Notes under the pieces: model-generated
What the model was told of the DNA's origin: nothing
The model's input: only the letters and a program-made list of their open reading frames with translations
Databases searched by the model: none
Program-made: the position numbers and the translations under genes
Assembly: GCF_014656095.1 (NCBI RefSeq)
Contig: NZ_BNBT01000083.1
Coordinates: 1 to 36,393, forward strand
Direction: 5' to 3'
Source of the DNA: Streptomyces longispororuber
GTDB taxonomy: Bacteria; Actinomycetota; Actinomycetes; Streptomycetales; Streptomycetaceae
DNA: 36,393 nucleotides
Part shown: one piece after another, positions 23,045 through 30,680 of the stretch
Layout: every line of letters begins with the position of its first letter
Numbering within the stretch: the first letter of the stretch is position 1

Positions 23045-24621
23045 TAGTCGATCACCGGCGGAACTTGACGCCGCCCATTCGGCAGATGGGTCTCTTCGTC
23101 CTCAAGAAGGTAGTCAGGCCGCTGTGTAGTTTCGTCTTCGTCCTTGGACCGCCGGTGACCGCCCGCAGAACCACGTACCAGACCGGTGCCGCCCGGGGTG
23201 AATCCATTCCGGTAGCCCCTGGCCGTGCCTGTGCGCCCAGTGGGAGTTCCCACCACACCGTCAGAGTTGCGCCCAGCGTGACGCGGCCCCGCGCCCGAAC
23301 CGATGGGGGTGGCCCCCACAATCCCACGCGGTCCTGGGCCACCTCCAGTGCGCGAGTTACCGACGCCTTCCGCGCCGATCGCCGGACCACGCGGCGTCCT
23401 GGGTCCGACCAGCCCGGCTGTGGGGCCCGGTGCGGGCCTGCCGCCGACTACACCATCGGCACGTGGGGTCCCAGTGATGCCCGGAACTCCAGAACGCGGG
23501 CTTGGCACGTCCCGTGGTTGTGACGTACTCCCCGGCATACCGCGTCCCGCCGGCGCCTGCACAGGCGTAATCGGAACGTTGCCCCCTCGCCCGGGGGCCA
23601 CAGGAACGGTACGGGCTACCGGCTCCGAGGGGCTTCGCCCGGACCGTCCGGTTGGCTCTCCCGCTCCTGGCCGCCCCTGCACAGGCAGCGGCGGCTTCTC
23701 GCCTGCACCAGGACGGTATGCCCGGCCGGGCGGGCCGCCTAGCGGCTTGACAGGGTTACCCCCCGGAAGAGGAAGCGGGCCTCCCGGCGTATTCGTTGGA
23801 CCAGGCCCAGAGGGCGACGAACTCGGCGATGGCCCAGCAGGCTGCGGCGGCAACGGATCAATACTGTCGATCTTCGTACCCACTGGATCCGCGCCAGCAG
23901 GCCGGTCCAGCGGAGTGATCGGGGCGCGGAGATCCTCGGGCGAAGTGAAGGGGCGATCTGGCCCCCCGTGTGTCGGGGGCGGTGGGTCGGCTGGTTCGTG
24001 TGGCACCGACGAAGGAGGGCCACCGGCGATGGTGGGCACCGCCCGCGGCACGCTACGAGCATCACCGGGACCACCAGCCTGCGGCCGCGGCACCCCCACA
24101 TCCGGCATAGCCGAGAACGTGGGCGGCTCCTGTGTCGCCATCTCGTGCTGCGACACCCGGTAGAACGACGCCAACCTGTTCATCTGGTTGATCGCCTCTT
24201 GTCGGTGCTTCTCTGCCTTGACCGCGGCCTGGTACTCCTCGTTGCCGTCCACCCTCTTCGGGGTGGGGATGTCCTCCACCGCCTTGGGATCGGTGCGGGT
24301 GTCCCGCGGCGGCATGGAGCTGCGTACGGAGGCGAGGCCCGCACCGGCCGACGCGATCTGGGCGCCGGCGACGTCGGCGAAGTCGGAAAGCTGATGTGTC
24401 TCCTTCACCAGCTTCTTGCCCCACTTGCGGAACGCCCGCCCGGCCTCGCCCTCCCAGTCCACCCGGTCGATGTGATCGCCGAGCTCGGCGGCCGCCGTCG
24501 CGATGGCGTCCCGCGCCTTCTTGAGCGCCTCGCCCGCGCTCTCCAGATCGGCTGGATTCGCGTGCTCGACCAGGTCGATCATGTCGTTGAGCCTGTGACC
24601 TTCGAAGCTCACGCCTACCAC
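23044..24621 (-). CDS. WXG-headed Pro/Gly-rich T7SS substrate candidate
   Basis: The 525-aa product has an N-terminal helical region with DWEGEAGRAF (WEG at 56-58) like a WXG100 domain, then about 380 residues rich in P, G, R and T with no globular pattern. A conserved-looking acidic tail holds YLLED (Y504-D508), a YxxxD export-type motif, and ends PPVID. The domain order recalls PPE or LXG substrates but it is neither. GTG 24621 overlaps the upstream gene by 7 nt; GTG 24612 with GGGGTGG before it is an alternative. It is translationally coupled to the mycosin gene (TAATG). Likely an exported surface or cell-wall-spanning protein; function unknown. Confidence 0.8.
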   Translation of the reverse strand: MVGVSFEGHRLNDMIDLVEHANPADLESAGEALKKARDAIATAAAELGDHIDRVDWEGEAGRAFRKWGKKLVKETHQLSDFADVAGAQIASAGAGLASVRSSMPPRDTRTDPKAVEDIPTPKRVDGNEEYQAAVKAEKHRQEAINQMNRLASFYRVSQHEMATQEPPTFSAMPDVGVPRPQAGGPGDARSVPRAVPTIAGGPPSSVPHEPADPPPPTHGGPDRPFTSPEDLRAPITPLDRPAGADPVGTKIDSIDPLPPQPAGPSPSSSPSGPGPTNTPGGPLPLPGGNPVKPLGGPPGRAYRPGAGEKPPLPVQGRPGAGEPTGRSGRSPSEPVARTVPVAPGRGGNVPITPVQAPAGRGMPGSTSQPRDVPSPRSGVPGITGTPRADGVVGGRPAPGPTAGLVGPRTPRGPAIGAEGVGNSRTGGGPGPRGIVGATPIGSGAGPRHAGRNSDGVVGTPTGRTGTARGYRNGFTPGGTGLVRGSAGGHRRSKDEDETTQRPDYLLEDEETHLPNGRRQVPPVID

Positions 24622-25082
24622 CCCGGTTCGAACTGCTCGCTGCCGCGGCCGTTGCCTGCGTCGGCCTTGCCACCACGCTGCGGAACAGCGAGTGCCTGCT
24701 CACGACCGACCGAAGTCTGAATCGCCCAGAAGCGCTGCCGCAGGTCGTCCTCCAGGTTGTCGAAGCCGACGTCCGCGCCGTGGACGGCGATGCTCATGGC
24801 CTCGATCTGGTCGCCGAGCATCTTGGAGAGCGAGGTGAGCCGCTCGTGCACCTGGTCGTACTGCGCGTACAGGCCGTCGGCCTCGGGGAAGGGGGCGCCC
24901 GCGCCGCTGAAGGAGGCTCGGGCGACCTTTTGGCGGCCGACCCTCGACGAGCCGCCGTCCGAGCCCTCGAACTCGGTGAGCAGCGTGTCGATGCGCCGCC
25001 GGAACCTCTTCAACGCCTCTAAGCCACGCTTGAGATCAGCGCCTGCCGGTGGCGCCGAACTTCTGTATCCGTCCTCAAGCAC
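24615..25082 (-). CDS. Helical T7SS-associated protein, unknown function
   Basis: The 155-aa product is mostly alpha-helical (LKRGLEALKRFRRRIDTLLTEFEG, then a long helix around YAQYDQVHERLTSLSKMLGDQIEAM) and lacks a signal peptide and a clear WXG. It resembles the WXG100-like chaperone or partner proteins encoded just before large T7SS substrates. GTG 25082 is chosen because GGGGAGGGG precedes it; GTG 25115 has no site. It is the first gene of the minus-strand substrate operon, with a good promoter about 100 nt upstream. Confidence 0.75.
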   Translation of the reverse strand: MLEDGYRSSAPPAGADLKRGLEALKRFRRRIDTLLTEFEGSDGGSSRVGRQKVARASFSGAGAPFPEADGLYAQYDQVHERLTSLSKMLGDQIEAMSIAVHGADVGFDNLEDDLRQRFWAIQTSVGREQALAVPQRGGKADAGNGRGSEQFEPGW

Positions 25083-25180
25083 GAAGCCCCTCCCCGTCCC
25101 CCCGCTCGCCTGCACAAGCGAACACGCGACGGCATCGGGCCCCGGCGGGCCTCCGTACCGGTCGCGCTCACACCGTCGTC

Positions 25181-25209
25181 ACTCTAGCCACACAGGGAGT
25201 GACATCCAA
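25181..25209 (-). promoter_or_regulatory. Promoter of the substrate/esx operon
   Basis: On the minus strand TTGGAT (25209-25204) and TAGAGT (25186-25181) are separated by exactly 17 nt, a good vegetative-type match. The predicted transcript starts about 90 nt before the first gene at 25082. Confidence 0.55.
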
Positions 25210-25469
25210 CTAGCCTTTGCGACACGGCAGTTGCAAACTGGCCACCGTGGGATGCGTACCGACGCCGACGCGTGGATGTCGATCAACGCCCAGCTCGCGC
25301 CGTCGGACGCCGGGACCGGCCGAAGCTCGGGCACCGGGCCGCTCCGCGCCTTCCCACCGTCTGCGACTGCACTGCCATGGAAGTCGCGGAGGCAACGTCG
25401 ACGCCGACCGGGTCACTCCTGCGTGCGAAGCACACTGCCGTAACAGCCGGGGCGCGGGCAGCGTGTCCG

Positions 25470-25499
25470 CTACTCAGGCGTCTGAGTAGCCATACTCAG
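25470..25499. promoter_or_regulatory. Nested dyad operator candidate
   Basis: Three copies of one half-site alternate in orientation: CTACTCAG (25470-25477), CTGAGTAG (25482-25489) and TACTCAG (25493-25499). The middle arm can pair with either neighbour, giving an 8-bp or a 7-bp stem, each with a 4-nt loop. It lies in the 767-bp gene-free gap (25083-25849) between the divergent substrate operons. I see no credible coding sequence in that gap. A dimeric regulator binding cooperatively is the simplest reading. Confidence 0.5.
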
Positions 25500-25849
25500 T
25501 TTCCCGACGCGCGGCGACAACGAGGCTCGCGGCGCCGCGCCGACCTGGCCCTCATTGGCTGGATGCGGCTCAGGTGGCTGATTCCCCGCGGGAGAGCGTG
25601 CGTGCCTGGCTCGGCGTGAGCGGGCACGGTCACGGGGCTGTTCCGTCGGGTGAGTCGTACCGCGACCCGCTCGCCCAGCGTACGTAACCAGTCAACCAAG
25701 CACACGGACTCGGCCTCGATGGCGTCGGACAGCTCATGGCTCCGCACACCTCCGAAAGAGTTGGGTCGTTGAGCCGGAAGCGAGTGGGAAGTGGGCCGGG
25801 AGACGGCCATCGGCAGCTAGGTGCTGAGGGGACGGGGGAAAGCGGGCCT

Positions 25850-26362
25850 ATGGCGTGGGACGAGTGGGAGCAGCTCAAGGCGCGGGCGACCGAGGGCCGT
25901 TCGGCGCACATGCGGCTGAACCAGGCCGACACCGACGCGGGTGCTCCGGGGGCGGCCCCGGGCTCGTACGGTGAGTTGAAGGTGCACAACGACGATCTCT
26001 CGAAGGTCGGCGAGCGGGCGTTCCAGTTGTACGACCGGCTCTGGAACAAGGCGCGTGTCGCGATTCCCAGCAGCGACCGCGCCGCGGGGGACCTCACGAG
26101 CCAGGGCTTCGCCCTCGGGGGCGGCCTGCAGCACGTGGCGAACCGCTGGGAGGAGCAGCTCCGGTCCCTCATGGACGCCTGTGCGCACATCTCGAACCAC
26201 ATGCGTGTCACGAAGAAGCTGCACCAGGGCGACGAGCACTTCATCCAGCGGAAGATGAGCAGCATCGACGTCCTGGACGCCGGCTTCGACGACCGGGTGG
26301 GCGAACCCGGGAAGCGGAACCCGGTGTACGGCCCGCAGCCGGGTGAGCGGAAGGACTCCTGA
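25850..26362 (+). CDS. Helical T7SS-associated protein, unknown function
   Basis: The 170-aa product has no signal peptide or membrane helix. It starts MAWDEWEQLKARA and has helical segments with VHNDDLSKVGERAFQLYDRLW and VANRWEEQLRSLMDACAHISNHM. Size and pattern resemble the 155-aa protein heading the opposite operon, that is, a WXG100-like partner of a large substrate. ATG 25850 lies after GGGGGAAAG. Its stop overlaps the next start as TGATG, so the two products are made together and probably interact. Confidence 0.75.
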   Translation: MAWDEWEQLKARATEGRSAHMRLNQADTDAGAPGAAPGSYGELKVHNDDLSKVGERAFQLYDRLWNKARVAIPSSDRAAGDLTSQGFALGGGLQHVANRWEEQLRSLMDACAHISNHMRVTKKLHQGDEHFIQRKMSSIDVLDAGFDDRVGEPGKRNPVYGPQPGERKDS

Positions 26363-26991
26363 TGGATTACGACGCCCTGCGCTCGGCCAGTTTCACGCTG
26401 CTCGACGACGCCGTGTCCGACTGGTCGTTGCTGGTGGACCATTTGGAGCGCCTGGAGCGCGACGCCGGGGTCGGCCTGCGGGGCGCGGCGAACCGGGCGA
26501 ACTGGGCCGGTGTCAACGCCACCGTCTCGCGGGAGTTCATCGGCAAGACGGCCGGGGAGTTCAAGGACGCCCACGCGCAGGCGAAGTCCGTCCACCGGAT
26601 CCTCAGCGACACGCGCGACGAGCTGAAGCGCCACCACCGTCGCCTCGAGGAGGCCGTCGAGCGGGGCCTGGAGAAGAACCTGACCGTCACCGCCACGGGT
26701 GGCGGCGGCTTCACCGTCAGCATGAACGTCCACCCGGACCGCGCGGGGAAGGGCAACTCCGTTCCGGAGCACGGTGAGCGTGACGTGGCCGCCCTGCGGG
26801 ACGAGGTCCAGCGCATCCTCGACGAGGCGACGGAGAGCGACAGCACCGGAGCAATGTGCTCAGGGCGATCGCCGATCAGAGCAGGTACGGGTTCTCTGCG
26901 GTCACGTACAAGGATCGGGACAGCGCGGTCGCGGCGGTGGAGAAGGCGGACGAGCTGTCGAAGCTGGCCGGGAAGGATCCGGGGGACCTGA
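26362..26991 (+). CDS. N-terminal part of a frameshifted large T7SS substrate
   Basis: As read, this encodes 209 aa. Residues 1 to about 163 are a helical WXG-headed domain (NRANWAGVNATVSREF, WAG at 48-50; then KTAGEFKDAHAQAKSVHRIL and VSMNVHPDRAGKGNSVPEHGERDVAALRDEVQRIL). After TESDSTGA the frame turns into Arg/Ser-rich nonsense. Sequence continuing the family resumes in another frame at 26853-26855. From recall, the Streptomyces relatives are single proteins of roughly 750-800 aa, so this gene and the next were one. The ribosome site GGAAGGA is 6 nt before the ATG. The frame break is either a real mutation or a sequencing error. Confidence 0.7.
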   Translation: MDYDALRSASFTLLDDAVSDWSLLVDHLERLERDAGVGLRGAANRANWAGVNATVSREFIGKTAGEFKDAHAQAKSVHRILSDTRDELKRHHRRLEEAVERGLEKNLTVTATGGGGFTVSMNVHPDRAGKGNSVPEHGERDVAALRDEVQRILDEATESDSTGAMCSGRSPIRAGTGSLRSRTRIGTARSRRWRRRTSCRSWPGRIRGT

Positions 26992-28631
26992 CGGCCAGGG
27001 AGTTCGACAGGCTGAATTCCGGGTTGAAGGAGTACGCGAAGGACCCGCTGTTCGCGGACCGCTTCGCCTCGCGGCTCGGCGCGAAGGGGACCTTGGAGTT
27101 CTGGTCCGGGATCAATGAACCCGGGGCCAATCCGGATCTGGGGGATGCGCGGCGCGAACGGTTCGACGATCTGCAGAAGCATCTGGGCCTCACGTTGGCC
27201 ACGGCCAGCCGGAGCGATTCCGCGGGCATGGCCGACTGGAAACGGCAGATCATCGACCAGGGGGGCCAGCCTGTGCGGACGCCCAGTGGTCCGCTCGGAT
27301 TCCAGGTCATGAGCAATCTGATGCGGTGGGGTGACTATGACGACGAATTCCTTCGGCGGTATGGGTCGTCGCTCATGGACACCGAGAAGAAGATGACGAG
27401 CGGTGGTACGCACGGAGCGTGGCGGCACACTCCCAACTCCCCCTACCTCAACCGCACGGGCAGCGACCCGGGGTGGGATCCGCTGGCCGGTTATCTGAAG
27501 GGCCTGTCCAACAGCCCGGACGCGGCGACGAGCTTCTTCAACGACTCGTTCACCTCGAAGCCCGACGGGGACGACCGGTCGCTGTCGAACTTCCACTACC
27601 TCTTCGAGGAACGGGACTGGCCGGTCGAGCGGACGGACGACGGCGAAACCAGCATCACGGGCCGCAACAACTTGGCCCTGGCCCTGGAGGCCGCCACGAC
27701 CGGGCACCCTGCCGGGGAATTTCCCACTGCGGACACACCGGCCCATGATCCCGGGCAGTCCGAGCTGGCGCAGAACATCGTTGCATCGATTTCGGAAAAA
27801 CCTGAGCGCTTGACCGACCACGGCTTCATGGCCGACAGCTTCGGAAAGATCGCGTCCGAATACATGCCCGATATTCACAGGGCCCTGCATCCCGGCGAGG
27901 CGAATGAAGAGCGACTTTTCCCCGTCGCCGGAACTGCTGCATCACTCGGCGAGCACGACACTACTCGCTTCTTGTACACCCTGGGCCGAAACCCAGAGGG
28001 ATATGTCGCCGTCAATCTGGGACAGCACGGCTACACCACAAGCCTGATGGAATACCACTTCCGCCACCCGGAAGCGTACATTACTGACTCTTCGTTCTCC
28101 ACGGGGGAGAACCTCAAGAAAGGAATCGAAGGTGTTGCCTCTGTCGCCGGCGAGATCGAAGGAATCATCGGCGGCGGTCGGGCGTACGAGAGCGAGCTGG
28201 AGGCAGGGGGAAGAGACCAGAGCTACAACACCACCCTGGAACACGTGAAAACGTGGGGTGGAACAGCCGTCGGAATCGGTGTCGGCCTGGGAACCACGCC
28301 CTTCGCCGGTCCCGGTGGAATTGTTGCCGGCGGGGTGGCCGGGACGGCTGCGGACGAGATCATTGACACCATCATCAAAGGGTCCATGAGAGATGGGGCT
28401 GGTGACGTGATCTACCGTAACGGGGAGGATATGCAGGGAACCAAGGAATCCACGTACAAACTCGTCGAGGAAGCAGCACGAAAGGCAGGAGAAGCCGCCG
28501 GCCGTCCGTCGCCGCACATCGTCTCGGCTGCGGCAGCCGCGGCCGAGTCGGGCTTTGATCACGCCAAGACAAATATTGCGGATGCTTTCGAGGGGCAGGG
28601 CACGCCGAGGCAACTGGAGAGAGAGGACTGA
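26856..28631 (+). CDS. C-terminal part of the frameshifted large T7SS substrate
   Basis: The 591-aa open frame starts at GTG 26856 (GGAG 4 nt upstream), but its first residues (VLRAIADQSRYGFSAVTYKDR) continue the preceding gene's domain. It is largely helical, with segments typical of a Streptomyces family of unknown function (FQVMSNLMRWGDYDDEF, GLSNSPDAATSFFND, YLFEERDWP, GRNNLALALEAATTGHPAGE). A Gly/Ala/Val-rich hydrophobic region follows (about residues 470-505). The family lies in T7SS loci and is probably exported with a WXG-like partner. Reinitiation at GTG 26856 could still make this part separately. Confidence 0.75.
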   Translation: MLRAIADQSRYGFSAVTYKDRDSAVAAVEKADELSKLAGKDPGDLTAREFDRLNSGLKEYAKDPLFADRFASRLGAKGTLEFWSGINEPGANPDLGDARRERFDDLQKHLGLTLATASRSDSAGMADWKRQIIDQGGQPVRTPSGPLGFQVMSNLMRWGDYDDEFLRRYGSSLMDTEKKMTSGGTHGAWRHTPNSPYLNRTGSDPGWDPLAGYLKGLSNSPDAATSFFNDSFTSKPDGDDRSLSNFHYLFEERDWPVERTDDGETSITGRNNLALALEAATTGHPAGEFPTADTPAHDPGQSELAQNIVASISEKPERLTDHGFMADSFGKIASEYMPDIHRALHPGEANEERLFPVAGTAASLGEHDTTRFLYTLGRNPEGYVAVNLGQHGYTTSLMEYHFRHPEAYITDSSFSTGENLKKGIEGVASVAGEIEGIIGGGRAYESELEAGGRDQSYNTTLEHVKTWGGTAVGIGVGLGTTPFAGPGGIVAGGVAGTAADEIIDTIIKGSMRDGAGDVIYRNGEDMQGTKESTYKLVEEAARKAGEAAGRPSPHIVSAAAAAAESGFDHAKTNIADAFEGQGTPRQLERED

Positions 28632-28634
28632 GGG

Positions 28635-29282
28635 TTGTTCACCACTCGACAGAAGTTCATCGTTCCAGGAGCGGTGCTAGCCGGGGTCTCGGTTTTCCTG
28701 GTTGTGGCGTGCTTGATGGACGTTCCTCCATTCGAGAACTCTGCACACTCGGGCAACATTGAGACCGCCGATATCTGCGAGTCACTCGGCAGCCAAGTCG
28801 AGGCAGCCAAGGATCTGAGATCACTTCTCCCAGAAGCAGCCACGTACTCATTTCAGGAGACACCGGGGACACGCGCGGATTCCAGCAGAGGGACCTACAC
28901 CTCCGCCTGCTTCGCCAGAAGTGAGAACAGGATACTGATGAGCGCCCGCACCGAAATGATGCGTGCCGAGCCACCGAGAGGATGGGCCAAGGCTGAGGTT
29001 TTCGATGGGCAGCAGAACAGCGACGAATACCATAGCTTTCCGGCTGGAGACAAAGGTCTCGTCTCCCCCACACAGGCGGCTGTTTTCGTGCCATGCCTGG
29101 CGGACGGCAAGGTTCCTGGCGGGGAGTACAACCTCAGTGTGATCGTCCAGCTCAAACAAGCAGTGGAGAGCAGCGAAGATGAAGCGCGGAAGAAGCTGAC
29201 CGAACTGACCGTCCGGGCTGCGAAGTTCGCACATCAGGACGCAGGGTGCGGCCTTCCCTCCCGTTTGCCCGCGCAGCCGTGA
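28635..29282 (+). CDS. Lipoprotein-like protein, unknown function
   Basis: The 215-aa product starts at TTG 28635, 3 nt after the preceding stop, with GAGAGAGG upstream. The N-terminus has a basic start (TRQK), a hydrophobic helix, and a lipobox-like VVAC with C26 as possible lipidated Cys; simple membrane anchoring is the alternative. The rest is polar with several Cys and ends CGLPSRLPAQP. I recognise no family. Its lower GC content matches the preceding C-terminal part. It may act at the surface with, or as a guard against, the large substrate protein upstream; this is inference from position. Confidence 0.65.
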   Translation: MFTTRQKFIVPGAVLAGVSVFLVVACLMDVPPFENSAHSGNIETADICESLGSQVEAAKDLRSLLPEAATYSFQETPGTRADSSRGTYTSACFARSENRILMSARTEMMRAEPPRGWAKAEVFDGQQNSDEYHSFPAGDKGLVSPTQAAVFVPCLADGKVPGGEYNLSVIVQLKQAVESSEDEARKKLTELTVRAAKFAHQDAGCGLPSRLPAQP

Positions 29283-29323
29283 CCTACTGAAGTCAAGGGG
29301 TAGTCGGTTGACGCCCCTATCGG

Positions 29324-29344
29324 GCACCAGAACCACGCTGGTGC
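29324..29344. terminator. Bidirectional terminator candidate
   Basis: GCACCAG (29324-29330) and CTGGTGC (29338-29344) form a 7-bp stem with a 7-nt loop in the 125-bp gap between convergent genes. Confidence 0.5.
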
Positions 29345-29407
29345 GCCATGGGCGAGCCTCGCTGCGCCCGAGCACTCAGCACGGTGACGAAGTACGGCGC
29401 CCTCACC

Positions 29408-30670
29408 TCACCCCCCAGCCTTCGGGCTGCGTCGGCGCGCGTCCCTTGTCGCCACCCCCACCCCGCCCAGCCCCGCCACCACAACCACCGTCCCCACCGC
29501 CACGTACGCCGCGATGCGTGCCGTGCGTTCCGTCGGGGTTTCGCCCACGTGGAGTTCCGCCGCCGTGGGGGCCTTCGCTCGGGTGAGGCCCTCTCGGGGG
29601 GTGGGTCGTTCGATCGGGTGGTTGTCTTCCGTGAGGGCGCGGACCGGGTCGACCACGCCCCAGCCGACCAGGCGGTCGTGGCCCGCGATGGAGCGTTCCG
29701 CTGTCTGCTGGATCTGGGCGGTGACCTGGCGCGGCGTCCACCGGGGGTGCTTGGCCTTGATGAGGGCCGCGAGGCCGGCGACGTACGGGGCGGCGAAGCT
29801 GGTGCCGTTGTCGGCGCAGTGCCCGCCGCCGGGCACCGTGGAGATCATGTCGACGCCGGGGGCGGCGACGTCCACGAAGTCGCCGGACTGGGAGAAGGGG
29901 GCGCGTTCGTTGTTGCGGTCGGAGGCGGCGACCGCCAGGACGCCCTCGTAGGAGGCGGGGTAGGTCGGTTTGACGTTGCCGCCCAGGCCGTCGTTGCCCG
30001 CGGAGGCGACGATCACGGTGTGGCGCGCCAGGGCCCTGCGCACCGCCTGCTCGAGCTGGGGGGCCGGGCGCACCGCGTCCGCCGTGTCCTGGGAGATGTT
30101 GATGACCTGCGCCCCCTGGGCCACCGCGTAGTCGATGGACTTGGCGAGGGTGTCGGTCGTGCCGTGGCCCTCCGCGTCGTTCTGCTGGACGGGGATGATC
30201 GTCGCGTCGGGGGCGAGGCCCACGAACCCGGTGCCCTTGGCCGGGCGGGCCGCGATGATGCCCGCCACGCGGGTGCCGTGGCCGACGGTGTCCGTGGTCC
30301 CGTTCGGCTTGCCCCGGTCGATCTTGTTGCCGTTGTCGTCCTTGAGGTCCCGGGGCAGGAAGTTGCGGCCGCGTGACACGTCCACGGCCCGCTTGAGCTG
30401 CGGGTTCTTGACGTCCACCCCGGTGTCGATCACCGCCACGCGTACGCCCTTGCCCGTGGACTGGCGCCAGAGCTCGTCGAGGAGGACACGCTGGAGCGCC
30501 CAGGGGCGGCCGGCGTACTTCTTGGACGGGAAGGTGCACTGGTCCGTGGCCGAGGGCTCCGCGGCGGCGGGGGCGGCCGTCGCCGCCGTGACGGCCAGGG
30601 CCGCGAACGAGACCGCGACCGCGGCCGGGACCGTGGCTCTCCGAGGCCGGGAGGAAGCTTCGTAGGTCAT
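29408..30670 (-). CDS. mycP: Type VII secretion-associated serine protease mycosin
   Basis: Mycosins are membrane-anchored subtilisins that stabilise the ESX complex and process substrates outside the membrane. The 420-aa product has a signal helix (about residues 14-38), the triad D82 (VAVIDTG), H131 (VGHGTRVAG) and S291 (NGTSFAAP), with oxyanion N226 (SAGNDG). C45 and C285 are placed like the conserved mycosin disulfide partners. A membrane helix (about 385-407) and a basic tail end it. The start ATG has AAGGAG 8 nt upstream and is 10 nt after eccB. This is the core-machine mycosin, in contrast to the one in the substrate operon. Confidence 0.94.
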   Translation of the reverse strand: MTYEASSRPRRATVPAAVAVSFAALAVTAATAAPAAAEPSATDQCTFPSKKYAGRPWALQRVLLDELWRQSTGKGVRVAVIDTGVDVKNPQLKRAVDVSRGRNFLPRDLKDDNGNKIDRGKPNGTTDTVGHGTRVAGIIAARPAKGTGFVGLAPDATIIPVQQNDAEGHGTTDTLAKSIDYAVAQGAQVINISQDTADAVRPAPQLEQAVRRALARHTVIVASAGNDGLGGNVKPTYPASYEGVLAVAASDRNNERAPFSQSGDFVDVAAPGVDMISTVPGGGHCADNGTSFAAPYVAGLAALIKAKHPRWTPRQVTAQIQQTAERSIAGHDRLVGWGVVDPVRALTEDNHPIERPTPREGLTRAKAPTAAELHVGETPTERTARIAAYVAVGTVVVVAGLGGVGVATRDARRRSPKAGG

Positions 30671-30680
30671 CGCGGGCTCC

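Noticed and set aside
25496..25810. 104-codon minus-strand frame in the divergent gap
   Set aside because: No family resemblance, no clear ribosome site, and codon composition unlike the neighbours; treated as non-coding.
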